Of a stretch of DNA of 59,360 bases, positions 41,392-48,957 are shown one piece after another; within the stretch, counting starts at the first letter, position 1, and each line of letters starts with the position of its first letter. Under the pieces are notes generated by a model. The model was not told where the DNA came from and searched no databases. It saw nothing but the letters and a program-made list of their open reading frames with translations. Source of the stretch: Hyphomicrobiales bacterium (GTDB taxonomy: Bacteria; Pseudomonadota; Alphaproteobacteria; Rhizobiales; Rhizobiaceae). The position numbers and the translations under genes are program-made. The stretch covers positions 1-59,360 of the forward strand of contig PAPH01000071.1 of NCBI GenBank assembly GCA_002709005.1, given 5' to 3'.

Positions 41392-42414
41392 CTATTCTTC
41401 TGCCGGGTTGAGCGGTGCCGCGCAGGCCTGCTTCATCATTGCCGCCGCGCCGGGCGCGCCGGACAGGGTCATCTTTCGTCTGTCGCCGTTGATGGACAGC
41501 GAAGCCGAACCGTCGGCCGTTTCGAGCGCCGCGAAGAGCGGATGATCGAGCGATATCGGCGCGAGCTCGGGTTCGACCTGTCCGGTCATGACGTCGTAAT
41601 AGGCCGTGCCCTTGAATTCGAAGGATGTGCCGTCGACCACGAGCGCCACGGTGACCGGATCGGAGTCATCGAGGCGCCTCGTTGTCATGTTGACCGCGAC
41701 CTCGACTTCCCCGGCTCCCGGCTTGCAGGAAAACAGCAGTAAATTGGCCTCCCGGTTGGTGCGGCAAAGTCCGTAGCCGAGCGCACCGCCGCCGCCCGCC
41801 CGCCGGCCGTTGGCGTAGCCGTGCCAGACATGGTCATCGATGCATTGTCCCGACGTTTCCGCCGGTTCGTTCGATCCCTGCGAACCGGATGTGGTCTGCC
41901 CGAGCTGCTTTACGGTGGGATTGGCGCTTGCGCCGTTCGCCTGGCCGCTCGTGGGAGACCAGACATATTTGGTGCCGTTGAAGCGGCCTTCCAAAACGCC
42001 CTGATCCGTACGGATGACGAGGTCCCGCGCGCCGTCGGTTTCGGTGTCGAGCATCGTCAGTCCGGTGCCGAGCCATTCCTCATAGAGGAGAAAGGCCCCG
42101 TCCTCCGCCTTCGTGACGATGATCTGGGTGCAGCCTGCCGATCCGCAATTGCCGGCGTCGAGATACTGGAGCGCGTAAATGTCGGAAATGCCGCTCGAGG
42201 AGTCGTTTGGCCCTGTCCTGAGCACATCGAGCTTCGTGGTCTCGTCCAGATAGCCGCGGCCCTTGAGGTAGTCGCGCAGGTCGGGAGCGGCGCTGAGTTC
42301 CAGCGCGCCGGGCTCGGCGTTCGACATGGCTGCTGAGGAATTCTCCGCACCGAGCGCGCAGGGAATTGTTCCGGCTACAATGAGCAGGGCCACGAGCGGT
42401 GAAAGTCGGGACAT
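41392..42414 (-). CDS. Secreted protein of unknown function, 340 residues
   Basis: An exported protein: signal peptide (LSPLVALLIVAGTIPCALG) followed by a region resembling a secreted enzyme-associated module (LRDYLKGRGYLDETTKLDVL, TDGARDLVIRTDQGVLEGRF) and a C-terminal beta domain (KMTLSGAPGAAAMMKQACAA, a pattern seen in small periplasmic proteins of rhizobia). Several cysteines suggest disulfides. I do not recognise a named family. GGAG lies seven bases before the ATG at 42414. It converges with the RND permease, the stops 8 bp apart. Confidence 0.7.
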   Translation of the reverse strand: MSRLSPLVALLIVAGTIPCALGAENSSAAMSNAEPGALELSAAPDLRDYLKGRGYLDETTKLDVLRTGPNDSSSGISDIYALQYLDAGNCGSAGCTQIIVTKAEDGAFLLYEEWLGTGLTMLDTETDGARDLVIRTDQGVLEGRFNGTKYVWSPTSGQANGASANPTVKQLGQTTSGSQGSNEPAETSGQCIDDHVWHGYANGRRAGGGGALGYGLCRTNREANLLLFSCKPGAGEVEVAVNMTTRRLDDSDPVTVALVVDGTSFEFKGTAYYDVMTGQVEPELAPISLDHPLFAALETADGSASLSINGDRRKMTLSGAPGAAAMMKQACAAPLNPAEE

Positions 42415-42541
42415 GCGGTGCTCCGGAGGTGAGTGCGTATGAATTTGACGGACGCAATGTGTGACCGCCGATCCGATGAAGGTCAGCGTCCAGTTTCGGA
42501 TAAAATCGCGCGAGGGGAAAGGGTGTTGAAAAAGGGTCTTG

Positions 42542-42580
42542 AAAAAATGGGACCGGCCCGGTGTGGGGGCACCGGGCCGG
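42542..42580 (-). terminator. Rho-independent terminator of the PRC-barrel gene
   Basis: An 11-bp perfect stem (CCGGCCCGGTG / CACCGGGCCGG, 42553-42563 with 42570-42580) and 6-base loop. Read on the reverse strand it is followed after a few bases by TTTTTT (42542-42547). It begins 64 bp after the PRC-barrel gene stop. Confidence 0.88.
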
Positions 42581-42644
42581 AAAGCCGAACCAAAAGACGG
42601 GCGGGGGACAGGGCCCGGAACTTTTGCTGGAGGTCGGCTAGACG

Positions 42645-43118
42645 TTACTCGCTCGAGGCGAGAACTGCATTGTAGGCGGTGCGCAGGGCTGCAACATCGT
42701 TGGAGTTGAGCGCCAACTGCACATCGGTGTCGGTCAGGGTGGCCAGACGGGCCGGAACGAAAACCTCGACTTCGGAATTCGGATCGTCGGTGATGACCAG
42801 ATCGGTGACTTCACCGTCAGGGCCGATCAGCGCGTCAACAACATAGCCCAAGACTTCGCCGTTTTCCGAGGTGACGTTCATGCCGAGCCACGCGTCGTTG
42901 AGTTCATGGTCGACCGATTCATCGGCTTCCGGCGTATTGCCGAAACGTGCATCGAAATTCGGATCGGCATATGCAAGAACCGTTTCCGGTGCCTGGACGG
43001 CGTTCTCGTTCTCGATCTGGAAAGCACTTGCGGAGTTCGTAACCGAGAGAACTGCGCCAAGTACAAAGGTACCGGCAATGACGTTACGAATGGTGTTCTT
43101 GACAGTTGCGTTTTTCAT
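42645..43118 (-). CDS. Secreted PRC-barrel-like protein
   Basis: A 157-residue exported acidic protein with a signal peptide (VIAGTFVLGAVLSVTNSASA) and one PRC-barrel-like domain: WLGMNVTSENGEVLGYVVDA then LIGPDGEVTDLVITDDP. PRC barrels bind protein or RNA partners, and periplasmic ones occur widely in rhizobia with unknown roles. A strong terminator follows, suggesting a well-expressed single gene. The 355-bp upstream gap is AT-rich in parts and should hold its promoter. Confidence 0.8.
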   Translation of the reverse strand: MKNATVKNTIRNVIAGTFVLGAVLSVTNSASAFQIENENAVQAPETVLAYADPNFDARFGNTPEADESVDHELNDAWLGMNVTSENGEVLGYVVDALIGPDGEVTDLVITDDPNSEVEVFVPARLATLTDTDVQLALNSNDVAALRTAYNAVLASSE

Positions 43119-43473
43119 CGGCTTATCGGTGATCTCTTTGTCACCGCCTCCTTGCAGACTGTTCTAGCGGTTACCTTACCGCCGGCCTGTGCATTGTCTC
43201 ACATCCCGGAATTATTTGGCGCATGTGCCATCATGTCCCGGATTTTGAACTGTTAACGATTGGGTTTGCGATTTCGTTCCCGTTCAAATGCAGAAACGCG
43301 CATTGGAAAACTGGCGTGGCGGACAAATATGTAGCCCCCGAGAATATCAACTAACTGATATTTATGTGATTTTTGGCCGGATGGGCACGCATCATCATTC
43401 CGTGATTTATTTTGCGCGAATCACGGAGTCTTCGCCGTCAGGCTAAGGACCGGTGGAGAAAACCGTTCAAATC
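43119..43473. other. 355-bp region between the PRC-barrel and btaB genes
   Basis: No gene seen. It contains the promoter of the PRC-barrel gene, AT-rich sequence near 43325-43375 (ATATCAACTAACTGATATTTATG), and an inverted repeat TCCGTGATT/AATCACGGA (43399-43407, 43419-43427) with an 11-base spacer. The repeat could close the btaA-btaB transcript, though no T-run follows it. Confidence 0.45.
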
Positions 43474-44148
43474 TTAACGAATGGGACCGCGCCTGACGCG
43501 ACCGAGGAGTGCGTAGTCACGGTAGATTGACGTGAGGCGAGAGGTGCCGCCGGCCTTCGCGGCCAGGAGGGCCAGCTCGGTCTCGAGGTTCAAACGGGGG
43601 GAAACGTGAAATTTTCCGAGCCAGACGGTGAGCGCCCGGCCGAACCAGCCGGGCAATCCCGACTGCGCCGAAAAATCGACGATGTGGATCTCGCCGCCTG
43701 GGGCAAGATGGTCCGCGGCCTGCCACAGTGCATGCCGCCAGGGCGGGATCATCGACAGACTGTAGGAGAAGATGATCCGGTCGAACCTCGAAATGCCGAA
43801 CAGGGCTTCAGTGTCCAGGTTCGCCGCATCAGCCTGTGCGAGTCGGATATGCTCACCATGGCCCGCCCGCCGGATCGTCGCCTGGGCTGATTTGAGCATT
43901 TCGGCAGAGATGTCGATGCCGTGAAGCCGGGCATCCGGATAGGCTTTGGCGATGGCGACCAGATTGCGCGCGGTGCCGCAGGCGATTTCCAGAACGGTCC
44001 CTGCCGGTGGAACGTCCAGTTCGGCGATCATCCGGTCGCGGCCGAGAAGATAATACCGGCGGCTCGCATCGTAGACATGCCGCTGATAGCGGTAGATGCC
44101 GTCCATCAGCGATGCTGTCGAATCCGAGGCGGGGAGCGGGGTGACCAT
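43474..44148 (-). CDS. btaB: Betaine lipid N-methyltransferase BtaB
   Basis: A 224-residue SAM-dependent methyltransferase. The SAM site is VLEIACGTARNLVAIAKAYP, followed by LHGIDISAEML and IIFSYSLSMIPPW. BtaB adds three methyl groups to diacylglyceryl homoserine to give the betaine lipid DGTS. The start at 44148 (MVTPLPASDS) lies four bases after the btaA stop; a longer frame to 44190 overlaps btaA. Its place after btaA supports the call strongly. Last gene of plcP-btaA-btaB. Confidence 0.9.
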   Translation of the reverse strand: MVTPLPASDSTASLMDGIYRYQRHVYDASRRYYLLGRDRMIAELDVPPAGTVLEIACGTARNLVAIAKAYPDARLHGIDISAEMLKSAQATIRRAGHGEHIRLAQADAANLDTEALFGISRFDRIIFSYSLSMIPPWRHALWQAADHLAPGGEIHIVDFSAQSGLPGWFGRALTVWLGKFHVSPRLNLETELALLAAKAGGTSRLTSIYRDYALLGRVRRGPIR

Positions 44149-44152
44149 AGGC

Positions 44153-45391
44153 TCAGGCGCCCTTGCGCAGGTGAAGGTGAAAGCCGCCATAGATCGCGGA
44201 GCGGTCGAGGGTGGTGAACCGCAAACTCTCTTCGCGCCGGTAGTCCCATTTTTCCATGATTGCGTCGGGCACCTGACCGTCGAGCGGAGAGGGGGCTGCG
44301 GCGGTTCTGTAGATTACGCGCGCGCCCGGCCGGGCCGTCCGGGTGATCTGCGCCCACAATTCGCTCAACTGCCGACCGGTCATCCAGTCCTGCGCATCGA
44401 GAAGCACAAAGGCGTCGAGCGAACAATCGGGTTTTTCGGCCAGAAGCGCAGTCAGGCTTTCATTGTGGATCGAAAGTCTCGACGCGTTGCGGCGGACGGT
44501 TTCGAACTGACCGCGCTGAAGATAGGGCGGCAGGCTTGCTGTCTCGCCGGGGCCGTAGCCGCGGCCGAAGGCCTGCCAGGCAAAGTAGTTTTCCTTGAGA
44601 TCGAACCCGCAGGCGAGTCGCTCGGCGCGAACCTTCAGGGCGCGGGTCATGTTGCCGGCTTCGTCGCCGGCCAGCGCCTCATACTGGGCGGGCGGAATGC
44701 CGAGCCCGAACAGCGACGCCTTCAAGCTTGTAAGCGCGCGGAAGCTGCGGCTGTCAAAGATCGGTGCGATCCGGTTGTCGAAGAAGGCGCGCTGATCCTC
44801 GATCGTGGGGGCGGACAGGAGTTCGCGCGGATCGACGCCGTAGACCTTCGCCAGAATATGCGCGGTGCCGATGAAGCGGCCGAGCAGGCCGGACCGGTAG
44901 AAGCCCCGGGCAAAGCGGCTGATCCGCCGGCGCCCGGCGAGATCTCGGCCATCCCAATAGGCGCGGGTCTCGAGATCGAGGCGGTCGCGCAGATAGCGGT
45001 CGTAAAGGCGGATGTTGGATTTGAGATTGCCGTGGCGAAAGAAGTTTTCGAAGCTTCGCTGGTCGGGCAGGTGCCGCGCGGCGGCAATCTTCAGCCGGCC
45101 CAGCGCGATATGGGCGGGTGACAAGTCCACCGCGGTGATGCTGGCCGGGCTTGCGGTCAGGTAGGACATGACGTTGCAAGAGCCCGAGGCGATCGCCACC
45201 ACATCATCGGTGGATTTCAGCGCCAGCGCCTGCATGTCGACGATCGGGTCTTCCCAGATCTGTGGATAGACCAGCCCCCGGAAGGCGGCGGAGAAGGTAC
45301 GCTCGAGCAGGCCGGAACGGGAGAGTTTGCCTGAGCGGACGACCGCCTGGTCGATTCTTTCGCCGACGCCGGCGGTTTCAATCATGCTCAT
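44153..45391 (-). CDS. btaA: Diacylglycerol 3-amino-3-carboxypropyl transferase BtaA
   Basis: A 412-residue BtaA, which moves the 3-amino-3-carboxypropyl group of SAM onto diacylglycerol, the first step in betaine lipid synthesis. Family segments: VYPQIWEDPIVDMQAL, VVAIASGSCNVMSYLTASP as the SAM-binding region, and FVLLDAQDWMTGRQLSELW. The ATG at 45391 is preceded by CGGAGC. The gene follows plcP by 31 bp and is followed by btaB after four bases. Diacylglycerol released by PlcP is its direct substrate, so the operon makes a closed phosphate-saving route. Confidence 0.94.
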   Translation of the reverse strand: MSMIETAGVGERIDQAVVRSGKLSRSGLLERTFSAAFRGLVYPQIWEDPIVDMQALALKSTDDVVAIASGSCNVMSYLTASPASITAVDLSPAHIALGRLKIAAARHLPDQRSFENFFRHGNLKSNIRLYDRYLRDRLDLETRAYWDGRDLAGRRRISRFARGFYRSGLLGRFIGTAHILAKVYGVDPRELLSAPTIEDQRAFFDNRIAPIFDSRSFRALTSLKASLFGLGIPPAQYEALAGDEAGNMTRALKVRAERLACGFDLKENYFAWQAFGRGYGPGETASLPPYLQRGQFETVRRNASRLSIHNESLTALLAEKPDCSLDAFVLLDAQDWMTGRQLSELWAQITRTARPGARVIYRTAAAPSPLDGQVPDAIMEKWDYRREESLRFTTLDRSAIYGGFHLHLRKGA

Positions 45392-45422
45392 CGGTCAGCT
45401 CCGGGATGAGGGGAGAAGGGTG

Positions 45423-46244
45423 TCATGCGGCTTCGCCCTGGCGCGCCGGGGGCAGTTCCCGGGTCGTGGCGGCGATGCGGGGGCGGCGCATCCGTTCGGC
45501 GATCTTCTGCGACCAGTCGATGATCTCGATGCGGCCGTCGTGATGCTCGACAGCTGCCGTGCAGCTTTCCACCCAGTCGCCGGTATTGATGTAGCGGATG
45601 TCGCCGTGCATCTCGTTCGCCGCGTGATGGATATGGCCGCAGACGATGCCGTCGGCGCCTTCCTTGCGTGCTTCCTCGGCCAGCACGGCCTCGAAATCGG
45701 ATATGAAACTGACCGCGCGCTTGACCTTGCTCTTGGCCCAGCGCGAGAACGACCAGTAGGGGAGGCGCAGGAGATTGCGTATGCGGTTGTGCCACTTGTT
45801 GGCCCACATGGCGAGGCCGTAGGCGATGTCGCCGAGGTGGGCGAGCCAGCGGTGATTGAGGACCACCATGTCGAACTCGTCGCCATGAAGGATAAGGAGC
45901 CGCCTGCCGTCGGCGGTTTCGTGGATGGCGCGCTCGCACACCTCGATCCCGCCGAAATGGATGCCCTGATAGAGGCGCAGCATCTCGTCGTGGTTGCCGG
46001 GAATGTAGATGATGCGGGTGCCCTTGCGGGCCTGGCGCAGCAGCTTCTGGACGACGTCGTTGTGCGCCTGGGGCCAGTAGAAGCCCTTTCGCTTCATGCG
46101 CCAGCAATCGATGATGTCGCCGACCAGATAGATCGTATCGGCCCGATGCTCGCGCAGGAAGTCGACCAGCATGCCGGCCTGGCTGTCCGGCGTGCCGAGG
46201 TGGACGTCCGATATGAACAGTGTCCGGTAGGTCTTCTCGATCAT
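45423..46244 (-). CDS. plcP: Metallophosphoesterase, phospholipase C PlcP type
   Basis: A 273-residue calcineurin-like metallophosphoesterase. The metal-ligand motifs are complete: LFISDVHLGTPDS, YLVGDIIDCWRM, YIPGNHDEML and IVCGHIHHAANEM. The family also includes LpxH-like hydrolases, but the position directly before btaA-btaB points to PlcP, the phosphate-starvation phospholipase C that removes head groups from phosphatidylcholine and other phospholipids. It leads the operon and has a Pho-box-like array 51-90 bp upstream. It is divergent from exoD. Confidence 0.88.
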   Translation of the reverse strand: MIEKTYRTLFISDVHLGTPDSQAGMLVDFLREHRADTIYLVGDIIDCWRMKRKGFYWPQAHNDVVQKLLRQARKGTRIIYIPGNHDEMLRLYQGIHFGGIEVCERAIHETADGRRLLILHGDEFDMVVLNHRWLAHLGDIAYGLAMWANKWHNRIRNLLRLPYWSFSRWAKSKVKRAVSFISDFEAVLAEEARKEGADGIVCGHIHHAANEMHGDIRYINTGDWVESCTAAVEHHDGRIEIIDWSQKIAERMRRPRIAATTRELPPARQGEAA

Positions 46245-46294
46245 CGTTTCTCGTCCGCGCCCCTTGCAATTGCCTGTGCTTACACCCGATTCAG

Positions 46295-46334
46295 TTTTCA
46301 GGAGTGTGACGGTTCGATTGCAGCTCTGTGACGG
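46295..46334 (-). promoter_or_regulatory. Pho-box-like array upstream of plcP
   Basis: Read on the reverse strand, four 7-base units recur at exact 11-base steps: CCGTCAC (46328-46334), CTGCAAT (46317-46323), CCGTCAC (46306-46312) and CTGAAAA (46295-46301). The PhoB box is two CTGTCAT/C units at 11-base steps, and the CCGTCAC units match CTGTCAC at six of seven positions. It lies 51-90 bp before the plcP ATG, the usual PhoB position. Confidence 0.68.
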
Positions 46335-46387
46335 TTGCTGTGCACAACTTCACAGGAACGGTAAGCTCCGAGCGGCATTAGGGCTCA

Positions 46388-46984
46388 GTGACGCAAAACG
46401 GAATCGGAATGCGGATGGGCGAGATTACAAGCGTATTGAACGCGGTTCGCGACGCGGGCGAGGGCGACGAGGTCACATTGTCCGCGATCCTCGAAACGGC
46501 CGGCGAACATTCGCTCACGGCGGTTCTTCTGGTTCCCGCGGTTATCGTCGTGACGCCGCTGTCGGGCATACCGGGCTTTTCCAGCCTCATGGGGCTCGTG
46601 ATCGCGCTGCTTGCGGTGCAGATCCTCGCCGGCCGCAAGCACCTTTGGATGCCGCAATGGATTCGCCGCCGCACGATCGAGCGCAAGAATGTGCAATGGG
46701 CGGTGGAGTGGCTGAGGAAGCCGGCCGGGGCGATCGACGCGATTACCGGGCGGCGACTGACGGTTCTCGTTCACCGCCCGGCCGCCTCGGTGCTGCATCT
46801 GGCCTGTCTCGTCTGCGGGCTTGCCATGCCCTTTCTCGAATTCGTGCCGTTCAGTTCGTCGGTGCTGGGCGCCGCGGTGAGCCTGATGTCGATCGCGCTT
46901 CTGGCGCGGGACGGGCTGTTTGCGCTTTTCGCATTCCTGCTGATCGGCGGCGCAGCGATGCTGCCCTATCTCATCGCCGGGTAG
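46388..46984 (+). CDS. exoD: Exopolysaccharide synthesis protein ExoD
   Basis: A 198-residue membrane protein of the ExoD family. It has an N-terminal soluble part, several hydrophobic segments (AVLLVPAVIVVTPLSGIPG, VLGAAVSLMSIALLARDGLF) and the family signature LSGIPGFSSLMGLVIALLAVQ (core GIPGFSSLMGLVIALL). ExoD affects exopolysaccharide amount and alkaline tolerance in Sinorhizobium; its biochemical action is unknown. The first in-frame codon is a GTG at 46388; the ATG codons at 46409 and 46415 are alternatives. It is divergent from plcP, so the Pho-box array lies in its upstream region too. Confidence 0.88.
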   Translation: MTQNGIGMRMGEITSVLNAVRDAGEGDEVTLSAILETAGEHSLTAVLLVPAVIVVTPLSGIPGFSSLMGLVIALLAVQILAGRKHLWMPQWIRRRTIERKNVQWAVEWLRKPAGAIDAITGRRLTVLVHRPAASVLHLACLVCGLAMPFLEFVPFSSSVLGAAVSLMSIALLARDGLFALFAFLLIGGAAMLPYLIAG

Positions 46985-47036
46985 ACCGCTTCACGACAAG
47001 TACGAACGGTCGGCTTCAACAGGCCGTTGAATTCAT

Positions 47037-48746
47037 TCATGCGTATTTGTCGAGACCGGCGAGCTCGGGAAGATATTCGGCATATTTCCGCCACCCGCGC
47101 CTGGACGAATCGTAAAGCGGCCGGCGGACTTGCGCCGCAGATGCGGTACGCACGTCGCGGCGGGTCTTGTGGAATTCAAGGCATTCCGGCGCGAACTCGA
47201 GATCGCAAGAGGCGAGGATCGCGCGAATTTCGCCCTCCGGATCCTTCAGCAGTTTTTCGTGGTTGGCCTCGATGATGACGTCGCCGAAGAGCGAGGTCCA
47301 GTGCTCCATCAATCTCGCGTAGAGCCCGTAGTAATGGACGAGATCGTCAAGATCGTAGGCGAAGGCAAGGCCGTCGCCGGAGAAATAGGTGCGGTACATC
47401 GACAGGCACGTCTCGCGCGGGTCGCGCGTACAGTGGATGATCCTGGCGTTGGGCAGGATCATCCGGATAAGGCCGATCAGCATGAAATTGCCCGGCATCT
47501 TGTCGACGATGAAGCGCGAGGTCTTGTCCAGTTCGCGCACGGACCGGACATAGTTGCGGCCGAGCGTTTCCGAGGCGCCCTTCGACAGGGCGGCGGCAAA
47601 TTGCGGCGGGGTGGCCTGTCGGCCGGCGCTTCCTGTCATGCCGCCGATCTCGCGTAGCGTGACGAGCTCGCCCGCGCCATAGACGTCCGGATGACTGGCG
47701 AGAATCTGCTCGACGAGCGAGGTGCCGGAGCGCGGCATGCCCAGAACGAAGACGGGAGTTTCGTCCGAGGTGCCGAAATCCTGCCGCTTGTCGAAGAATT
47801 CACGATCGAAAACGCTCATCGTCTCTTCGAAATCGGCTTCCACCCTGTCGCGGTCATAGTCGAGTTCGCGGCGTCGCAGCGCATTGCCCGACCGAAGATA
47901 TCTCGCCGCGTCCTCGTAGTCGCCCTTATCGTGTTCGATCTTCGAGAGGGTGAAATCGAGGATCATCCGTTCGTGGGAATTTTCCGGCGAGGCGGCCTCC
48001 GCCGCGTGGATGGCGTCGCGTTCGGCGGCTGACACATCGTCGACCATCCAGGCGAGGGCCAGCGCCGAATCCGCATGGACCGCGCCATGGGCCGAGGCCT
48101 CGCGCAGACGGGCTTCGGCTTCCGGGAGATCGCCGCGATCGCGATAGGCGAGCCCGAGGCCGTAATTGGCCTTGCTGTCGGCCGGATCTTCCGCCCGCAG
48201 GGCGGTGAAGACCTCGATGGCCTTGTCGAGCTGACCGTCGCGCAACAGCGAGCCGCCATAGCTGGTGCGGAGCGCGCGATTTTGCGGCTGGAGCTCGACG
48301 GCCCTGGCGTGCAGTTCCACCGCGCGGGCGGGGTGGCCCAGGCGGGCCTCGAGGCTTGCCAGGTTCGACAGCGCTTCGGGGTATTTCGGCTGCAGCCGGA
48401 GGGAGGTCTGCAGGCTTTCCCGCGCCTCGATCACGCGGCCCGTTTCGGCGAGCGCCAGCCCGAGATTGGCATGAGCCATCGGGTTCTTGCGGTTTCGGGA
48501 TAGCGAGGTATTGAGAAACGCGAGGGCCTCGTTAAATCGGCGGGCGGTCAGCATCAGCACGCCGACGAGCAGGTTCGCATCGGCATGGCCGGGGTCGGCG
48601 GAAAGGATCTGCCGGCAGACGGTTTCGCATTCCTGCAGTCGTCCGACCTGGTAGAGCGCCGCTGCCTGCCGGGCCATTTCATCGAGTTGGCGCTCTCCGG
48701 AGCCGTGGCCGGATTTCGCCGACAGCCTGCGCTGCTTGCGGTTCAT
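47037..48746 (-). CDS. TPR-sulfotransferase protein, copy 1
   Basis: A 569-residue two-part protein. Residues 20-300 hold tandem TPR repeats (for example HANLGLALAETGRVIEARES, ANYGLGLAYRDRGDLPEAEA). Residues 320-565 form a sulfotransferase domain with the PAPS 5'-phosphosulfate loop FVLGMPRSGTSLVEQILASH (core MPRSGTSLVEQ) and the 3'-phosphate segment IIHCTRDPRETCLSMYRTYF. It should transfer sulfate from PAPS to an unknown acceptor, perhaps a glycan, lipid or protein chosen by the TPR part. It is followed by a paralogue of the same length upstream at 48958-50670. Its stop is 52 bp from converging exoD. Confidence 0.88.
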   Translation of the reverse strand: MNRKQRRLSAKSGHGSGERQLDEMARQAAALYQVGRLQECETVCRQILSADPGHADANLLVGVLMLTARRFNEALAFLNTSLSRNRKNPMAHANLGLALAETGRVIEARESLQTSLRLQPKYPEALSNLASLEARLGHPARAVELHARAVELQPQNRALRTSYGGSLLRDGQLDKAIEVFTALRAEDPADSKANYGLGLAYRDRGDLPEAEARLREASAHGAVHADSALALAWMVDDVSAAERDAIHAAEAASPENSHERMILDFTLSKIEHDKGDYEDAARYLRSGNALRRRELDYDRDRVEADFEETMSVFDREFFDKRQDFGTSDETPVFVLGMPRSGTSLVEQILASHPDVYGAGELVTLREIGGMTGSAGRQATPPQFAAALSKGASETLGRNYVRSVRELDKTSRFIVDKMPGNFMLIGLIRMILPNARIIHCTRDPRETCLSMYRTYFSGDGLAFAYDLDDLVHYYGLYARLMEHWTSLFGDVIIEANHEKLLKDPEGEIRAILASCDLEFAPECLEFHKTRRDVRTASAAQVRRPLYDSSRRGWRKYAEYLPELAGLDKYA

Positions 48747-48957
48747 ATGCTGATGCTCCCGGTTGGCGGTCGATCTGACGTGAAGGAGATTTCACGTATC
48801 AAAGGAGGTCGGGCGAGGGGACTCTCAAAAACGTCGAACAAGCCCGCGCGTCCTTTTGTCCACATTCTGACGCGTGGGAAAACGCTCGTCAAATCATCCG
48901 GTCGCGCGCCTGTCGATCAAAGGCTGAAGGGCAGGCGCTTGCCGTCTATTCCCGCCC

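Noticed and set aside
43399..43427. TCCGTGATT/AATCACGGA repeat as a strong terminator for btaB
   Set aside because: The loop is 11 bases and no T-run follows on either strand; kept only as a remark within the intergenic entry.
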